Assembly (NCBI RefSeq): GCF_005280205.1
Contig: NZ_SUND01000008.1
Location: forward strand, 124,001-188,000
From: Bacillus yapensis
GTDB taxonomy: Bacteria; Bacillota; Bacilli; Bacillales; Cytobacillaceae
Reading direction: 5' to 3'
DNA length: 64,000 nucleotides
Shown: positions 1-7,770 of the stretch, in pieces
Layout of the letters: each line of letters begins with the position of its first letter
Position numbering within the stretch: the stretch's first letter is position 1
Notes under the pieces: generated by a model
What the model was told of the DNA's origin: nothing
Database searches by the model: none
Seen by the model: only the letters and a program-made list of their open reading frames with translations
Program-made: the position numbers and the translations under genes

Positions 1-666
1 CGCTCAAAGCAGTCTGTATCTGAAATGAAGAGACAGCGTGAAATCGTTGATGAGCATAGTGGGAAGGAACTGCTTTCTAGAGTTTCACGTCCAATTTTTA
101 ATCGCCCTCGTTTTCTACAGGAGAAGAGCATTACGCCTGCGGAGAGAGGAACGGCTATGCATATGGTCATGCAGCATGTAGATTTAGGGAAGGCGATTAC
201 GGCGGAGACCATTGGGCATCAGTTAGAAGCAATGGTCGAAAAAGAGCTTTTAACAGAGGAACAAAAACAGGTTATCGATGTGGAGCAGATTGTTCAATTC
301 TTCCATTCTGAGTTGGGACAAAGGATGTTAAAGGCAGAGTCACTTAAACGTGAGGTACCATTCAGTGCTGCCTTTCCGGCGAGTGTCGCTTATCCGGATT
401 GGAAAGGCGAGAACGAACCGATTTTAGTACAGGGTGTCATCGACTGTGTATTTGAAGACGAGAATGGACTCGTTCTTGTCGATTACAAGACTGACGGCAT
501 TCATGATCGCTACAGAGGTGGGTTTGATGAAGCTAGACCAATCTTGGAGAAGCGATACCAGGTACAAATCGAGCTCTACACAAAAGCACTCGAGCAAATT
601 TTAAAGAAAAAAGTGACGGAACGGTATTTGTTCTTCTTTGATGGTGGGCATATACTGGGGCTATGA
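1..666 (+). CDS. addA: ATP-dependent helicase/nuclease AddA, C-terminal part
   Basis: The reading frame is open from the first base, so the gene begins outside the window; about 221 C-terminal residues remain. AddA is the helicase-nuclease subunit of the AddAB (RecBCD-like) complex that resects double-strand breaks for RecA. The visible part is the RecB-type nuclease domain: a GTAMHMVMQHV stretch, then GVIDCVFEDENG followed by LVDYKTD, which carries the metal-binding Asp and the D-x-K catalytic motif. All Walker motifs lie upstream, out of view. A strong hairpin terminator follows directly. In B. subtilis sbcD and sbcC come next; here they do not. Confidence 0.93.
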   Translation, partial: RSKQSVSEMKRQREIVDEHSGKELLSRVSRPIFNRPRFLQEKSITPAERGTAMHMVMQHVDLGKAITAETIGHQLEAMVEKELLTEEQKQVIDVEQIVQFFHSELGQRMLKAESLKREVPFSAAFPASVAYPDWKGENEPILVQGVIDCVFEDENGLVLVDYKTDGIHDRYRGGFDEARPILEKRYQVQIELYTKALEQILKKKVTERYLFFFDGGHILGL

Positions 667-675
667 TTTTTTATA

Positions 676-720
676 AAAAGCTGTTCTCATGAGCGATTCA
701 TGAGAGCAGTTTTGTTTTTT
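676..720 (+). terminator. Intrinsic terminator of addA
   Basis: The inverted repeat AAGCTGTTCTCATGA / TCATGAGAGCAGTT has a 5-nt loop and is followed by a T-rich run. It ends addA transcription before the repeat array. Confidence 0.85.
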
Positions 721-793
721 GGTTCTACATATTTGGCTTATATGTTGTTCAATAGCAAATGCGTGTCAACTTGTATTAGATTAAGTCGGAAGT

Positions 794-1110
794 TGTCAAT
801 CAAGCACTAAATGATTGACAACTTTTCCTGTTCGGGGCCCGAACCTGTCAAACAACGATCAAATGATTGACAACTATTGTTGTTTTAGGTCCGAACCTGT
901 CAAACAACGATCAAATGATTGACAACTATTGTTGTTCAGGGCCCAAACCTGTCAAACAACGATCAAATGATTGACAACTATTGTTGTTCAGGGCACGAAC
1001 CTGTCAAACAACCAACGAATGTCTGACAACTATTGTTGTTTCAAGCTGGAACTTGTCAATCAACCAACGAATGTCTGCCAACTAATGTAGTTCCAAGCCG
1101 AAACCTGTCA
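794..1110. repeat. 52-bp tandem repeat array A (six units)
   Basis: TGTCA recurs at 794, 846, 898, 950, 1002, 1054 and 1106, an exact 52-bp period. Each copy is followed 22 bp later by TGACA (816, 868, 920, 972, 1024); the sixth is degenerate, TGCCA at 1076. The unit is therefore TGTCA-N17-TGACA-N25. Inner units are nearly identical, with a core AACAACGATCAAATGAT, and the outer units diverge. The pair TGTCAA/TTGACA can form a hairpin. No open reading frame or promoter is evident. The array fills the addA-gerPF gap. Array B at 13568 has the same skeleton with different spacer sequence. Confidence 0.92.
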
Positions 1111-1133
1111 AACATTCAAACAAAAACTCATAG

Positions 1134-1189
1134 AAAAAGAGACTCTCCTAAAAAGGCAATCTGATTAGCCTTTGGAGTAGTCTCTTTTT
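1134..1189. terminator. Bidirectional terminator downstream of gerPF
   Basis: The long hairpin AAAAAGAGACT...AGTCTCTTTTT has a second pairing block, AAAGGC/GCCTTT, in its arms. The T-run on one strand and A-run on the other let it serve the minus-strand gerP operon. Confidence 0.8.
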
Positions 1190-1408
1190 CTAGTTATTCC
1201 CCGCAATTGGTTGATCCACTAAGTTTGTATCTAATGTATTGTTCGCACTAATGGCGTTATTGGTAAGGATGAAACCGCCTGTATTTCCTGCGCCCGATCC
1301 CGAAATGGTTTTAGATGAGCTTTTAGGGGAGATGAAAAAAGTGTCGCCGAATTGAACAACACCGCCGCTTACATTGACAATTTGTACTGGTCCAACTATA
1401 GCAGGCAT
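1190..1408 (-). CDS. gerPF: Spore germination protein GerPF
   Basis: This 72-residue protein is the last gene of the gerP operon. It has the GerPA/GerPF-family start MPAIVGPVQIVNVSGGVVQFGD and the motif SGSGAGNTGGF. GerP proteins are made in the mother cell late in sporulation and help nutrient germinants pass through the spore coat to the inner-membrane receptors. It is assigned as GerPF rather than GerPA by operon position and by the FGD/NTGGF wording. An 80-bp gap separates it from gerPE. Confidence 0.93.
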   Translation of the reverse strand: MPAIVGPVQIVNVSGGVVQFGDTFFISPKSSSKTISGSGAGNTGGFILTNNAISANNTLDTNLVDQPIAGNN

Positions 1409-1490
1409 AAAAACACCCTTTTCGTAAATTTGACATAAGCACCCTGAGAGTGTTGTTATAAGATCCTATGCAAAAAACAAGTTAAAGTTG

Positions 1491-1865
1491 CTAGTCGTTA
1501 TCCCGAAGGTGTCGAATATGCTTAATCCTTGATTCCATAGAAATGTTGCGGCTATTACCAATATGAAGCAGGGATGAGGTGGAAATACCAATAATTTCGA
1601 TGTGCTTAACTTTAATAATCGGTTTCAGTGCAATTGTTTCAAAGGCTATTTCGTCTATTATGGGATCAAGAGTGAGAGGTTCATTAAAAGTATCAAATTG
1701 AGAAAAATCCATTTCGTGGTCATAGAAAATTTCATGCTCTCTTTGAACAGCGAGCGCACGGGAAAATGCTTGAATTTGTGATGAATCCCCAATTTCTAAG
1801 GTTGATGCTGTGGTCACAGAGGTAACATTGATACGATCAACAGAAGATGTTCTTTTGCTAATCAT
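1491..1865 (-). CDS. gerPE: Spore germination protein GerPE
   Basis: A 124-residue protein in the fifth position of the gerP operon, 6 bp after gerPD. It has the GerPE pattern of two similar segments, SVDRINVTSVTTASTLEIGDS near residues 8-28 and a related IKVKHIEIIGISTSSLLHIG block near residues 84-103. These repeat the 'xxSSxxxIGD' beta motif found in the other small GerP proteins. Length matches the family. It acts in the spore coat; no biochemical activity is known. Confidence 0.92.
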   Translation of the reverse strand: MISKRTSSVDRINVTSVTTASTLEIGDSSQIQAFSRALAVQREHEIFYDHEMDFSQFDTFNEPLTLDPIIDEIAFETIALKPIIKVKHIEIIGISTSSLLHIGNSRNISMESRIKHIRHLRDND

Positions 1866-1871
1866 TTTATC

Positions 1872-2051
1872 CTATGCCTGTGGATTTAATGGAACAAAAG
1901 GTCCAATAATCAACGACTCAGCAGGAGTGTCAAAGGTTGAAGCCAACTGAATCGTCTCCGTATCCCCTACAAGTACAATTGAAGAACTTGACACACTTTC
2001 AACCTGCATATTTCCAACCCCAATTTCACGGTTATACACTTGAAGGTTCAT
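1872..2051 (-). CDS. gerPD: Spore germination protein GerPD
   Basis: 59 residues when started at MNLQVYNREIGVGN, the usual GerPD N-terminus. An in-frame ATG three codons upstream is possible, but it would sit directly on the AAAGG ribosome binding site, while the chosen ATG is 9 nt from it. The start lies inside the 3' end of gerPC (20-bp overlap), indicating translational coupling. The core VESVSSSSIVLVGDTETIQLAS carries the small-GerP beta motif. Confidence 0.9.
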   Translation of the reverse strand: MNLQVYNREIGVGNMQVESVSSSSIVLVGDTETIQLASTFDTPAESLIIGPFVPLNPQA

Positions 2052-2721
2052 CCTTATCATCCTTTGGTAAAGTTTTTAAAAAAGCAAGCACTGCATTTTC
2101 TATATCCGTTTTCATTTGCTGTTGGAGTTGCTCATCGATTTTCTTTTCAGCTTCCTCTGTTCGTTCTTTATCAGGGATTTTCTTTAAATAATATTCAATT
2201 CGCTGTGGTAGCTGTCTAATAATATCTTCTTTAATAAAGGTAACGTATGGTTCATCAAAAGTTCTGCCGAGCTGTTCTTCATATTTTTTGATTAATGGCT
2301 CTAATTTAGTTTCTAAGTATTGAAAAACGGAATCTTCTAAATCCATACTTCTCTGCATTTTCTTTTTCGGTTGAATGTGGTTTACTTTCCCCTTTTTTGG
2401 ATGGATGTTGAGCCCGTTATGATAATTATTGTTACTATTGCCATTTCCATTTCCATTGTTATTTGGCAGCTCGAGCTCTTCGATTTGCTGTTCAATTTCG
2501 GCAGGATTGAGCCCAATATTTAATGTTCCTTCTAACGATTCAACTTTGAGTTGATCAAATTTGTATTCAATCGTGCCTACTTGAATAGGATGGCGTGACT
2601 TCACTTCTTCTAATTCGCTTGCGAGGAGCTCGACCTTTTGTTCAAGTTCGATAATTCTCTTTTCCTGGGATTGTATAAACGAATGCATCTGTTGCAAGTA
2701 AGTGTATAGATCTTGATTCAT
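2032..2721 (-). CDS. gerPC: Spore germination protein GerPC
   Basis: At 229 residues this is the largest GerP protein. The N-terminal part (about residues 1-45) is a predicted coiled coil (SFIQSQEKRIIELEQKVELLASELEEV). A low-complexity linker rich in Asn and Gly (NNNGNGNGNSNNN) lies around residues 88-101, followed by a charged C-terminal helical region with KKIPDKERTEEAEKKIDEQ. It is third in the operon, 16 bp after gerPB. B. cereus-group work places GerPC in the coat as part of the permeability function; the structure here gives no enzymatic motif. Confidence 0.93.
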   Translation of the reverse strand: MNQDLYTYLQQMHSFIQSQEKRIIELEQKVELLASELEEVKSRHPIQVGTIEYKFDQLKVESLEGTLNIGLNPAEIEQQIEELELPNNNGNGNGNSNNNYHNGLNIHPKKGKVNHIQPKKKMQRSMDLEDSVFQYLETKLEPLIKKYEEQLGRTFDEPYVTFIKEDIIRQLPQRIEYYLKKIPDKERTEEAEKKIDEQLQQQMKTDIENAVLAFLKTLPKDDKDEPSSV

Positions 2722-2737
2722 CCAAACACCTCATTAT

Positions 2738-2977
2738 TTAAGTTGGCCTTGTTACTAATGGTACGGAAGGCATGGTTAGAGTGTCTCCTTGCTCAGCAGG
2801 CTGAGGTTGACCTGGCTTTTCTGCTTCAGGGGCAGGTTCGACAAAACCACCAGTATTATAGAGGTGACTCGAACCTCTGATAATCCCTGCGGTGCCAATT
2901 TGAAGCACAGAGGAGTTAGCGATACTTTCAATTTTTAAATTATTTATCACAATGGATTGCTGAATGTAATAATTCAT
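2738..2977 (-). CDS. gerPB: Spore germination protein GerPB
   Basis: 79 residues. The N-terminus MNYYIQQSIVINNLKIESI and the motif SSVLQIGTAGII..SSHLYNTGG are typical of GerPB. The C-terminal third is a Pro/Glu/Gln-rich tail (EPAPEAEKPGQPQPAEQ), which varies between species. The gene starts 12 bp after gerPA. Confidence 0.93.
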   Translation of the reverse strand: MNYYIQQSIVINNLKIESIANSSVLQIGTAGIIRGSSHLYNTGGFVEPAPEAEKPGQPQPAEQGDTLTMPSVPLVTRPT

Positions 2978-2989
2978 AGTCTCACACCT

Positions 2990-3211
2990 TTAATTATTGA
3001 AAAGGATGCTTTGATCGGCTCCATCCTGATCAAATGTATTCGTGGAACTAATGTGATTGTATACTTCTACATAATCGCCGGTGTTAAATGATCCCGCTCC
3101 AGAAAAGGTTTTAACAGAAGCAACTGGCATGATTTTATAGACATCCCCGATATTGAAGACGGAACTGGTTCCGATCGAATTCACTTGAACAATCCCGACA
3201 ATGGCAGGCAT
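2990..3211 (-). CDS. gerPA: Spore germination protein GerPA
   Basis: 73 residues and the first gene of the operon. It begins MPAIVGIVQVNSIGTSSVFNIGD and has the SGAGSFNTGDYVEVYN motif of GerPA. A sigma-K-like promoter is visible 33-60 bp upstream, consistent with late mother-cell expression of gerP in Bacillus. With gerPB-F it makes a complete six-gene operon. Confidence 0.93.
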   Translation of the reverse strand: MPAIVGIVQVNSIGTSSVFNIGDVYKIMPVASVKTFSGAGSFNTGDYVEVYNHISSTNTFDQDGADQSILFNN

Positions 3212-3243
3212 ATTTCACACCCTTTATTTCTTATTTCCACTTT

Positions 3244-3271
3244 TATTGTATGTATTGACTGGGCAAATGTG
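3244..3271 (-). promoter_or_regulatory. Sigma-K-like promoter of the gerP operon
   Basis: On the minus strand the -10 element CATACAATA (3244-3252) matches the sigma-K consensus CATAnnnTA. A CACA -35 element (3268-3271) lies 15 bp upstream, close to the mACm consensus and its usual spacing. The known sigma-K dependence of gerP in B. subtilis supports the call. Confidence 0.65.
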
Positions 3272-3388
3272 ATGCAAATGCCTACATTTGCAAAATTGAT
3301 GTTCGCAAAATTGTTATATAACACTCCCGATCAACGTGGTAAAATATATTTAATTAAGAATATTTAGAATTTTACTAGGGGGATATGT

Positions 3389-4981
3389 ATGAATGTACCA
3401 TTAGTGCTTCCACAGTTTTTAGACCGTGCAGTTAATCTGTATGGGGACAAACAAGCGATCATTAGTGAGGACCGAGTACTTACATATGGACAGTTGAACG
3501 AGCAAGTAAACCGTCTATCTCATGGTTTAAAAAATGCAGGTGTTGAAAAAGGAGACCGTGTCGCATATTTAGCTCCGAATTCGATCGAAATGCTAGAAGG
3601 GTTTTACGGGGTGTTTCAAGTAGGAGGAGTGATGGTACCGCTAAATATTCGTTTAACACCTGCTGATTATTTGTTTATTTTAAATCACAGTGAATCAAAA
3701 GTTCTGCTCGTCGACCAAGATCTCTATCATCTTATTACCCCAATTAAAGAGCAGCTAAAAACAGTGGAAAAGATCATTGTGCATTATAAGGAAGATGACT
3801 TAGATGAGTTAGGCTATGATGAATGGTTGAGTCAGCAAAGTTCTGATGTTTTTGACCGTGTACCACTGGATGAAAACGATGTGTGCAGCCTACTTTATAC
3901 AAGCGGGACAACCGGCAATCCAAAGGGAGTTATGCTGACCCACCGTAATAATTACTTACATGCATTAAGTTCGATGCATCATCTTCGCGTTACGGATGAA
4001 GATGTACTATTGCATGTTTTACCAATGTTCCATGTGAACGGTTGGGGCTCTCCTTTTTACTACACAGCGAACGGTGCCACCCAAGTTTGCTTAAGAAAAA
4101 CAACTCCTGATACAATCTTCGGAGCGCTTGAAAAACATAAAGTGAGCGTGATGCATATGGCTCCAACTGTTCTAAACTCACTTCTCCAGTATTATGAAAA
4201 AAACACACCAAGTATTGAGCAAGCCGTCCGTGTCATTATTGCCGGTTCTGCACCTCCTCCAGCTTTTGTCACACGAGTGGAGAAAGAACTAGGCTGGGAA
4301 TTCATACAAGTTTACGGAATGACAGAGTCTACGCCATTAAGTTTGATTTCTGTTATTCGTTCTCAGCTAAAAGACTTATCAGTCGAAGAGCAATATCGGA
4401 TCAAATCAAAAGCAGGGATTTCCATGATTGGTTGCGAGGTCAAGGTTGTCACAGAGAAAGGAAAGGAAGTTGCTCATGATGGCAAGGAGATTGGTGAAGT
4501 CATTACGCGAAGTAATAATGTCATGCTTGGGTATTGGAAGAATGAAGAGGCAACCATGGAAACAATCAAGAATGGTTGGCTCCATACTGGAGACATGGCA
4601 ACGATTGATGAATATGGACATATCGATATTGTCGACCGGAAGAAGGACGTCATCATTTCGGGTGGTGAAAATATTTCTTCGATCGAAGTAGAAGGGGTCT
4701 TGTATGACCATCCAGATGTACTAGAAGCAGCGGTGATCGCAGTTCCTCATGAAAAGTGGGGAGAAACGCCACATGCTTTTGTTGTTTTAAGAGAAGGGAG
4801 AAATGTAACAGAGCAAGAGCTAGTTACGTTCTCAAGAGAAAGACTTGCCCATTTTAAAGCGATTACAGGCGTAACCTTTGTGAATGAATTACCGAAAACT
4901 GCTTCTGGTAAAATCCAAAAAGTGGTCCTTCGCAATGATTTTTGGGAAGCATCCGGAAAAGGCGGTAAATTTGTAAATTAG
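3389..4981 (+). CDS. Long-chain acyl-CoA synthetase (fatty-acid--CoA ligase family)
   Basis: 530 residues of the ANL superfamily. Visible motifs in order: P-loop A3 LLYTSGTTGNPKGVMLTHRN (about residues 168-187), A5 QVYGMTEST (about 308-316), A7 GWLHTGDMATIDEYGH (about 393-408), A8 DRKKDVIISGGENIS, and the A10 lysine in LPKTASGKIQK near the C-terminus. It should activate a carboxylic acid to acyl-AMP and then acyl-CoA in the cytoplasm. The substrate cannot be read from sequence; a medium- or long-chain fatty acid is the usual assignment for this subfamily. The start has an AGGGGG site 6 nt upstream. It is a single gene with its own terminator. Confidence 0.9.
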   Translation: MNVPLVLPQFLDRAVNLYGDKQAIISEDRVLTYGQLNEQVNRLSHGLKNAGVEKGDRVAYLAPNSIEMLEGFYGVFQVGGVMVPLNIRLTPADYLFILNHSESKVLLVDQDLYHLITPIKEQLKTVEKIIVHYKEDDLDELGYDEWLSQQSSDVFDRVPLDENDVCSLLYTSGTTGNPKGVMLTHRNNYLHALSSMHHLRVTDEDVLLHVLPMFHVNGWGSPFYYTANGATQVCLRKTTPDTIFGALEKHKVSVMHMAPTVLNSLLQYYEKNTPSIEQAVRVIIAGSAPPPAFVTRVEKELGWEFIQVYGMTESTPLSLISVIRSQLKDLSVEEQYRIKSKAGISMIGCEVKVVTEKGKEVAHDGKEIGEVITRSNNVMLGYWKNEEATMETIKNGWLHTGDMATIDEYGHIDIVDRKKDVIISGGENISSIEVEGVLYDHPDVLEAAVIAVPHEKWGETPHAFVVLREGRNVTEQELVTFSRERLAHFKAITGVTFVNELPKTASGKIQKVVLRNDFWEASGKGGKFVN

Positions 4982-4986
4982 ACCTA

Positions 4987-5012
4987 AAAGGGCCGGAGAA
5001 ATCTGGTCCTTT
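4987..5012 (+). terminator. Weak hairpin terminator after the acyl-CoA ligase
   Basis: AAAGGGCC pairs with GGTCCTTT around a short GGAGAAATCT loop. The following T-run is poor, so confidence is modest. Confidence 0.5.
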
Positions 5013-5066
5013 CATTATTTTGAGAGTATAATTTGAAGCAAGAATATTTTGGAAAAGGAGCTAAAT

Positions 5067-6233
5067 ATGTACATACCGGAAAAAGATCGAATTGTTTCAC
5101 TCGACATGATGCGGGGATTTGCGATATTGGGGATATTCCTCGTCAACATGCTCTCATTTCACTCTCCCCTCCTTTATTTGGACCCATTTTCATGGTGGGA
5201 ATCAGACCTAGATAAGGGGACGTATATTTTTATTGATGTCTTTGCTCAAGGTAGCTTTTATCCCTTGTTTTCACTTCTGTTTGGCTATGGTCTTGTGCTT
5301 CTCTATGAAAGAACGATTAAAAGAGAACAAGCCTTTCTTTCGATGGCAACAAGAAGGCTTTTAGCCCTCCTTTTCATTGGGATGGTCCATGCATTTTTTA
5401 TTTGGCACGGGGATATTCTCATCACATATGCTATTTTCGGTTTCCTATTCCTTCTTTTTAGAAAGCTATCAGGAAAAGCGATGATGATCATGGGGGCGCT
5501 TTTCTGGCTCATTCCGAATATCCTCTTAACATTACTATTTGTTGTGGCACTTCTGCTAAGCCCAGCAGGGGAACTGACTATGTATGAACCAGAACTTGCT
5601 AGACAATCCGTTGAAATCTATCAGCAAGGAAGCTATTTTTCTATTTTTCACCAACGTTTTGAGGATTGGTATGCAGTGAATAATTTAGCAAATGGGGTAT
5701 TTATGCTATTTTCGATCTTTCCATTCTTCCTCATAGGGGGAGGCGCTGCCAAACTGAAATGGATGGAAAGAGTTACAGAATTAAAGAAGCCATTTTTTAT
5801 CAGTATGCTCGTTTTCATTATTGTGGGTCTTTTTCTAAAACTAAGTCCTTATATTGTAGATAGAAATATTGTTTATGAATATGCACAAGATACTTTTGGT
5901 GGCCCGCTGCTGGCATTCTCCTATTCACTAGGGATTGCTCTATGGGCAGCGAAGTCAAATAGAGTTTTAAAAATATTTGCTCCTGTTGGAAAAATGTCGA
6001 TGAGTAATTATTTACTTCAATCCATTGTGTCAACGCTACTCTTCTATTCCTATGGCTTCGGGCTATATGATCAGATTTCGGCATTTTGGGGTACCGTTCT
6101 CGTTGTTCTTATTTATATCTTACAAATCGTATGGAGTTCTTATTGGCTTAAAAATCATTATTACGGACCGGTGGAATGGCTATGGAGAAGCATAACCTAC
6201 TTGAAATGGCCAGCTTGGAAAAGGAATAATTGA
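5067..6233 (+). CDS. DUF418 family multipass membrane protein
   Basis: 388 residues when started at MYIPEKDRIVSLDMMRG. That ATG has AAAGGAG 7 nt upstream, better than a TTG six codons earlier. The N-terminal RIVSLDMMRGFAILGIFLVNM is the YeiB/DUF418 signature. About eight to ten hydrophobic helices follow, and the C-terminal half carries the DUF418 block (SNYLLQSIVSTLLFYSYGFGLY). Related B. subtilis proteins are YxaH and YrkO. Function is unknown; a transport or acyl-transfer role has been proposed for related families but cannot be supported here. Confidence 0.85.
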   Translation: MYIPEKDRIVSLDMMRGFAILGIFLVNMLSFHSPLLYLDPFSWWESDLDKGTYIFIDVFAQGSFYPLFSLLFGYGLVLLYERTIKREQAFLSMATRRLLALLFIGMVHAFFIWHGDILITYAIFGFLFLLFRKLSGKAMMIMGALFWLIPNILLTLLFVVALLLSPAGELTMYEPELARQSVEIYQQGSYFSIFHQRFEDWYAVNNLANGVFMLFSIFPFFLIGGGAAKLKWMERVTELKKPFFISMLVFIIVGLFLKLSPYIVDRNIVYEYAQDTFGGPLLAFSYSLGIALWAAKSNRVLKIFAPVGKMSMSNYLLQSIVSTLLFYSYGFGLYDQISAFWGTVLVVLIYILQIVWSSYWLKNHYYGPVEWLWRSITYLKWPAWKRNN

Positions 6234-6285
6234 TAGATATGTAGTATAATTGAGTTAAAATTCAAAAAACAAAGGGGGATTAGCC

Positions 6286-7179
6286 GTGAAGTTTGTAACA
6301 GCAGAGGATCATCATGGTGTATTTGTTGGCATTATAGGAGAAGAGACTGATAGCGTTTTACCTTTAAAAAGAGCGGAGGAAGCTTGGAAAGGGGAAAGTA
6401 CCCTTCCTGAAACTTTACAAGAATGTATTGCATTAGAAGGCTTTGCCGGACAAGCCTCTGGGATCCTACAGTGGAGTCTCGAAAATGCAGAAGAATTATT
6501 TGTGAAAGATGCTACTCTATTAGCACCGATTCCAAGACCTGCGAAAAACATTTTTTGTGTTGGAAAAAACTATGCGGAACACGCAATCGAAATGGGCAGC
6601 AAGGATGATATTCCTGAACATGTCATGGTGTTCACAAAGGCTCCTACAACGGTAATTGGTCCAAATGAAACGGTCTTAAATCACAAAAATGTGACAGAGC
6701 AGTTAGATTACGAAGGTGAACTGGCTGTTGTCATTGGGAAAAAAGGTAAAGGCATTAAGCGGGAAGAAGCCCTAGACTATATTTTTGGATACACGATTAT
6801 CAATGATGTTACCGCAAGAGACCTCCAATCCAGGCATAAACAATTTTTTATTGGAAAAAGCTTGGATACATCGTGTCCAATGGGGCCATGGATCGTTCAT
6901 TCTTCAGTGATTGAGAATCCGAATGAACTTAAACTAGAAACGCGTATTAATGATGAGGTCCGTCAAAGCTCTAATACGAAAAATTTCATTTTTCCTATCG
7001 AGGAAGTCATCTCTGTATTATCAGAAGGAATGACATTAGAGCCAGGTGATATTATTGCAACAGGTACACCAGCAGGAGTTGGAAAAGGCTTTAAACCACC
7101 AATCTTTTTAAAGTCTGGAGATAAAATGGAAGTAACTGTTGAAAAAATTGGCAAACTTGTGAACTATATCGAAGAGTAG
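6286..7179 (+). CDS. yisK: Fumarylacetoacetate hydrolase-family protein YisK
   Basis: 297 residues. The N-terminal ~80 residues form a family-specific cap, and the FAH fold starts at RPAKNIFCVGKNYAEH. Metal-binding and catalytic landmarks are DYEGELAVVIGKKGKGI (Glu ligands), NDVTARDLQ, KSLDTSCPMGPW and ATGTPAGVGKG. The order yisK-yisL matches B. subtilis, where YisK has been reported to decarboxylate oxaloacetate and to interact with the cell-shape protein Mbl. Activity here is inferred from family. RBS AAAGGGGG precedes ATG/GTG start by 7 nt. Confidence 0.9.
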   Translation: MKFVTAEDHHGVFVGIIGEETDSVLPLKRAEEAWKGESTLPETLQECIALEGFAGQASGILQWSLENAEELFVKDATLLAPIPRPAKNIFCVGKNYAEHAIEMGSKDDIPEHVMVFTKAPTTVIGPNETVLNHKNVTEQLDYEGELAVVIGKKGKGIKREEALDYIFGYTIINDVTARDLQSRHKQFFIGKSLDTSCPMGPWIVHSSVIENPNELKLETRINDEVRQSSNTKNFIFPIEEVISVLSEGMTLEPGDIIATGTPAGVGKGFKPPIFLKSGDKMEVTVEKIGKLVNYIEE

Positions 7180-7272
7180 ACGAAATCTATGAAACTTTTG
7201 ATCGGTTAATTTTTAGGATTTCTGACGCAGATATGATAAGATATTGTAGAAATTAGAAGAGGAGGCATATAC

Positions 7273-7632
7273 ATGACAGCATCAACACATCTACATATTA
7301 CAACTTGGGTGTTAACTTTAATCCTATTTTTCGTTGCCCTTGGTCTACATAAGAGTGGAAAAGCAAAAGCACAGAAGATTGTTCACATGATTCTACGTCT
7401 ATTCTACCTATTAACGATTGCAACAGGTGGAATGATCGCACATCTAATGTTCTCTCAATATCCAATCACATATGTATTAAAATTTATTTTCGGAATCCTA
7501 GTAATTGGTTTCATGGAAATGGTGCTAGTGCGTACGAAAAAAGAAAAGAAAACAACGATGTTTTGGGTATTGTTCTTTGTCTCTTTAATCGTTGTTCTTG
7601 TGTTAGGATTCTATTTGCCACTTGGTTTTTAA
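7273..7632 (+). CDS. yisL: YisL family (DUF1516) membrane protein
   Basis: 119 residues with four predicted transmembrane helices (about residues 10-26, 38-58, 66-86 and 97-117). The sequence TASTHLHITTWVLTLILF and the central LRLFYLLTIATGG identify the YisL/DUF1516 family. It follows yisK at 93 bp with its own GAGGAGG ribosome binding site. Function is unknown. A strong terminator follows. Confidence 0.9.
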   Translation: MTASTHLHITTWVLTLILFFVALGLHKSGKAKAQKIVHMILRLFYLLTIATGGMIAHLMFSQYPITYVLKFIFGILVIGFMEMVLVRTKKEKKTTMFWVLFFVSLIVVLVLGFYLPLGF

Positions 7633-7665
7633 GAAGATATATTAAGAAAATTCGACGATTTTCGA

Positions 7666-7692
7666 AAAAAGCTGCCAAAAAGGCAGCTTTTT
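7666..7692 (+). terminator. Intrinsic terminator after yisL
   Basis: A perfect 11-bp stem AAAAAGCTGCC / GGCAGCTTTTT with a 5-A loop, followed by further T residues. Confidence 0.92.
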
Positions 7693-7770
7693 CTATTTTT
7701 TAATAGGTAAATATGTTATTTTAGAAGAAAATATACTATGCACTGACTAGACAAACAATTGGTGGTTGGC

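Noticed and set aside
794-1110. CRISPR array
   Set aside because: The repeated unit has no conserved-repeat/unique-spacer split. In array A the whole 52 bp is repeated, and no cas genes are present.
3185-3367. 60-codon plus-strand ORF between gerPA and the acyl-CoA ligase
   Set aside because: No SD site, overlaps gerPA and its sigma-K promoter; looks like a chance ORF.
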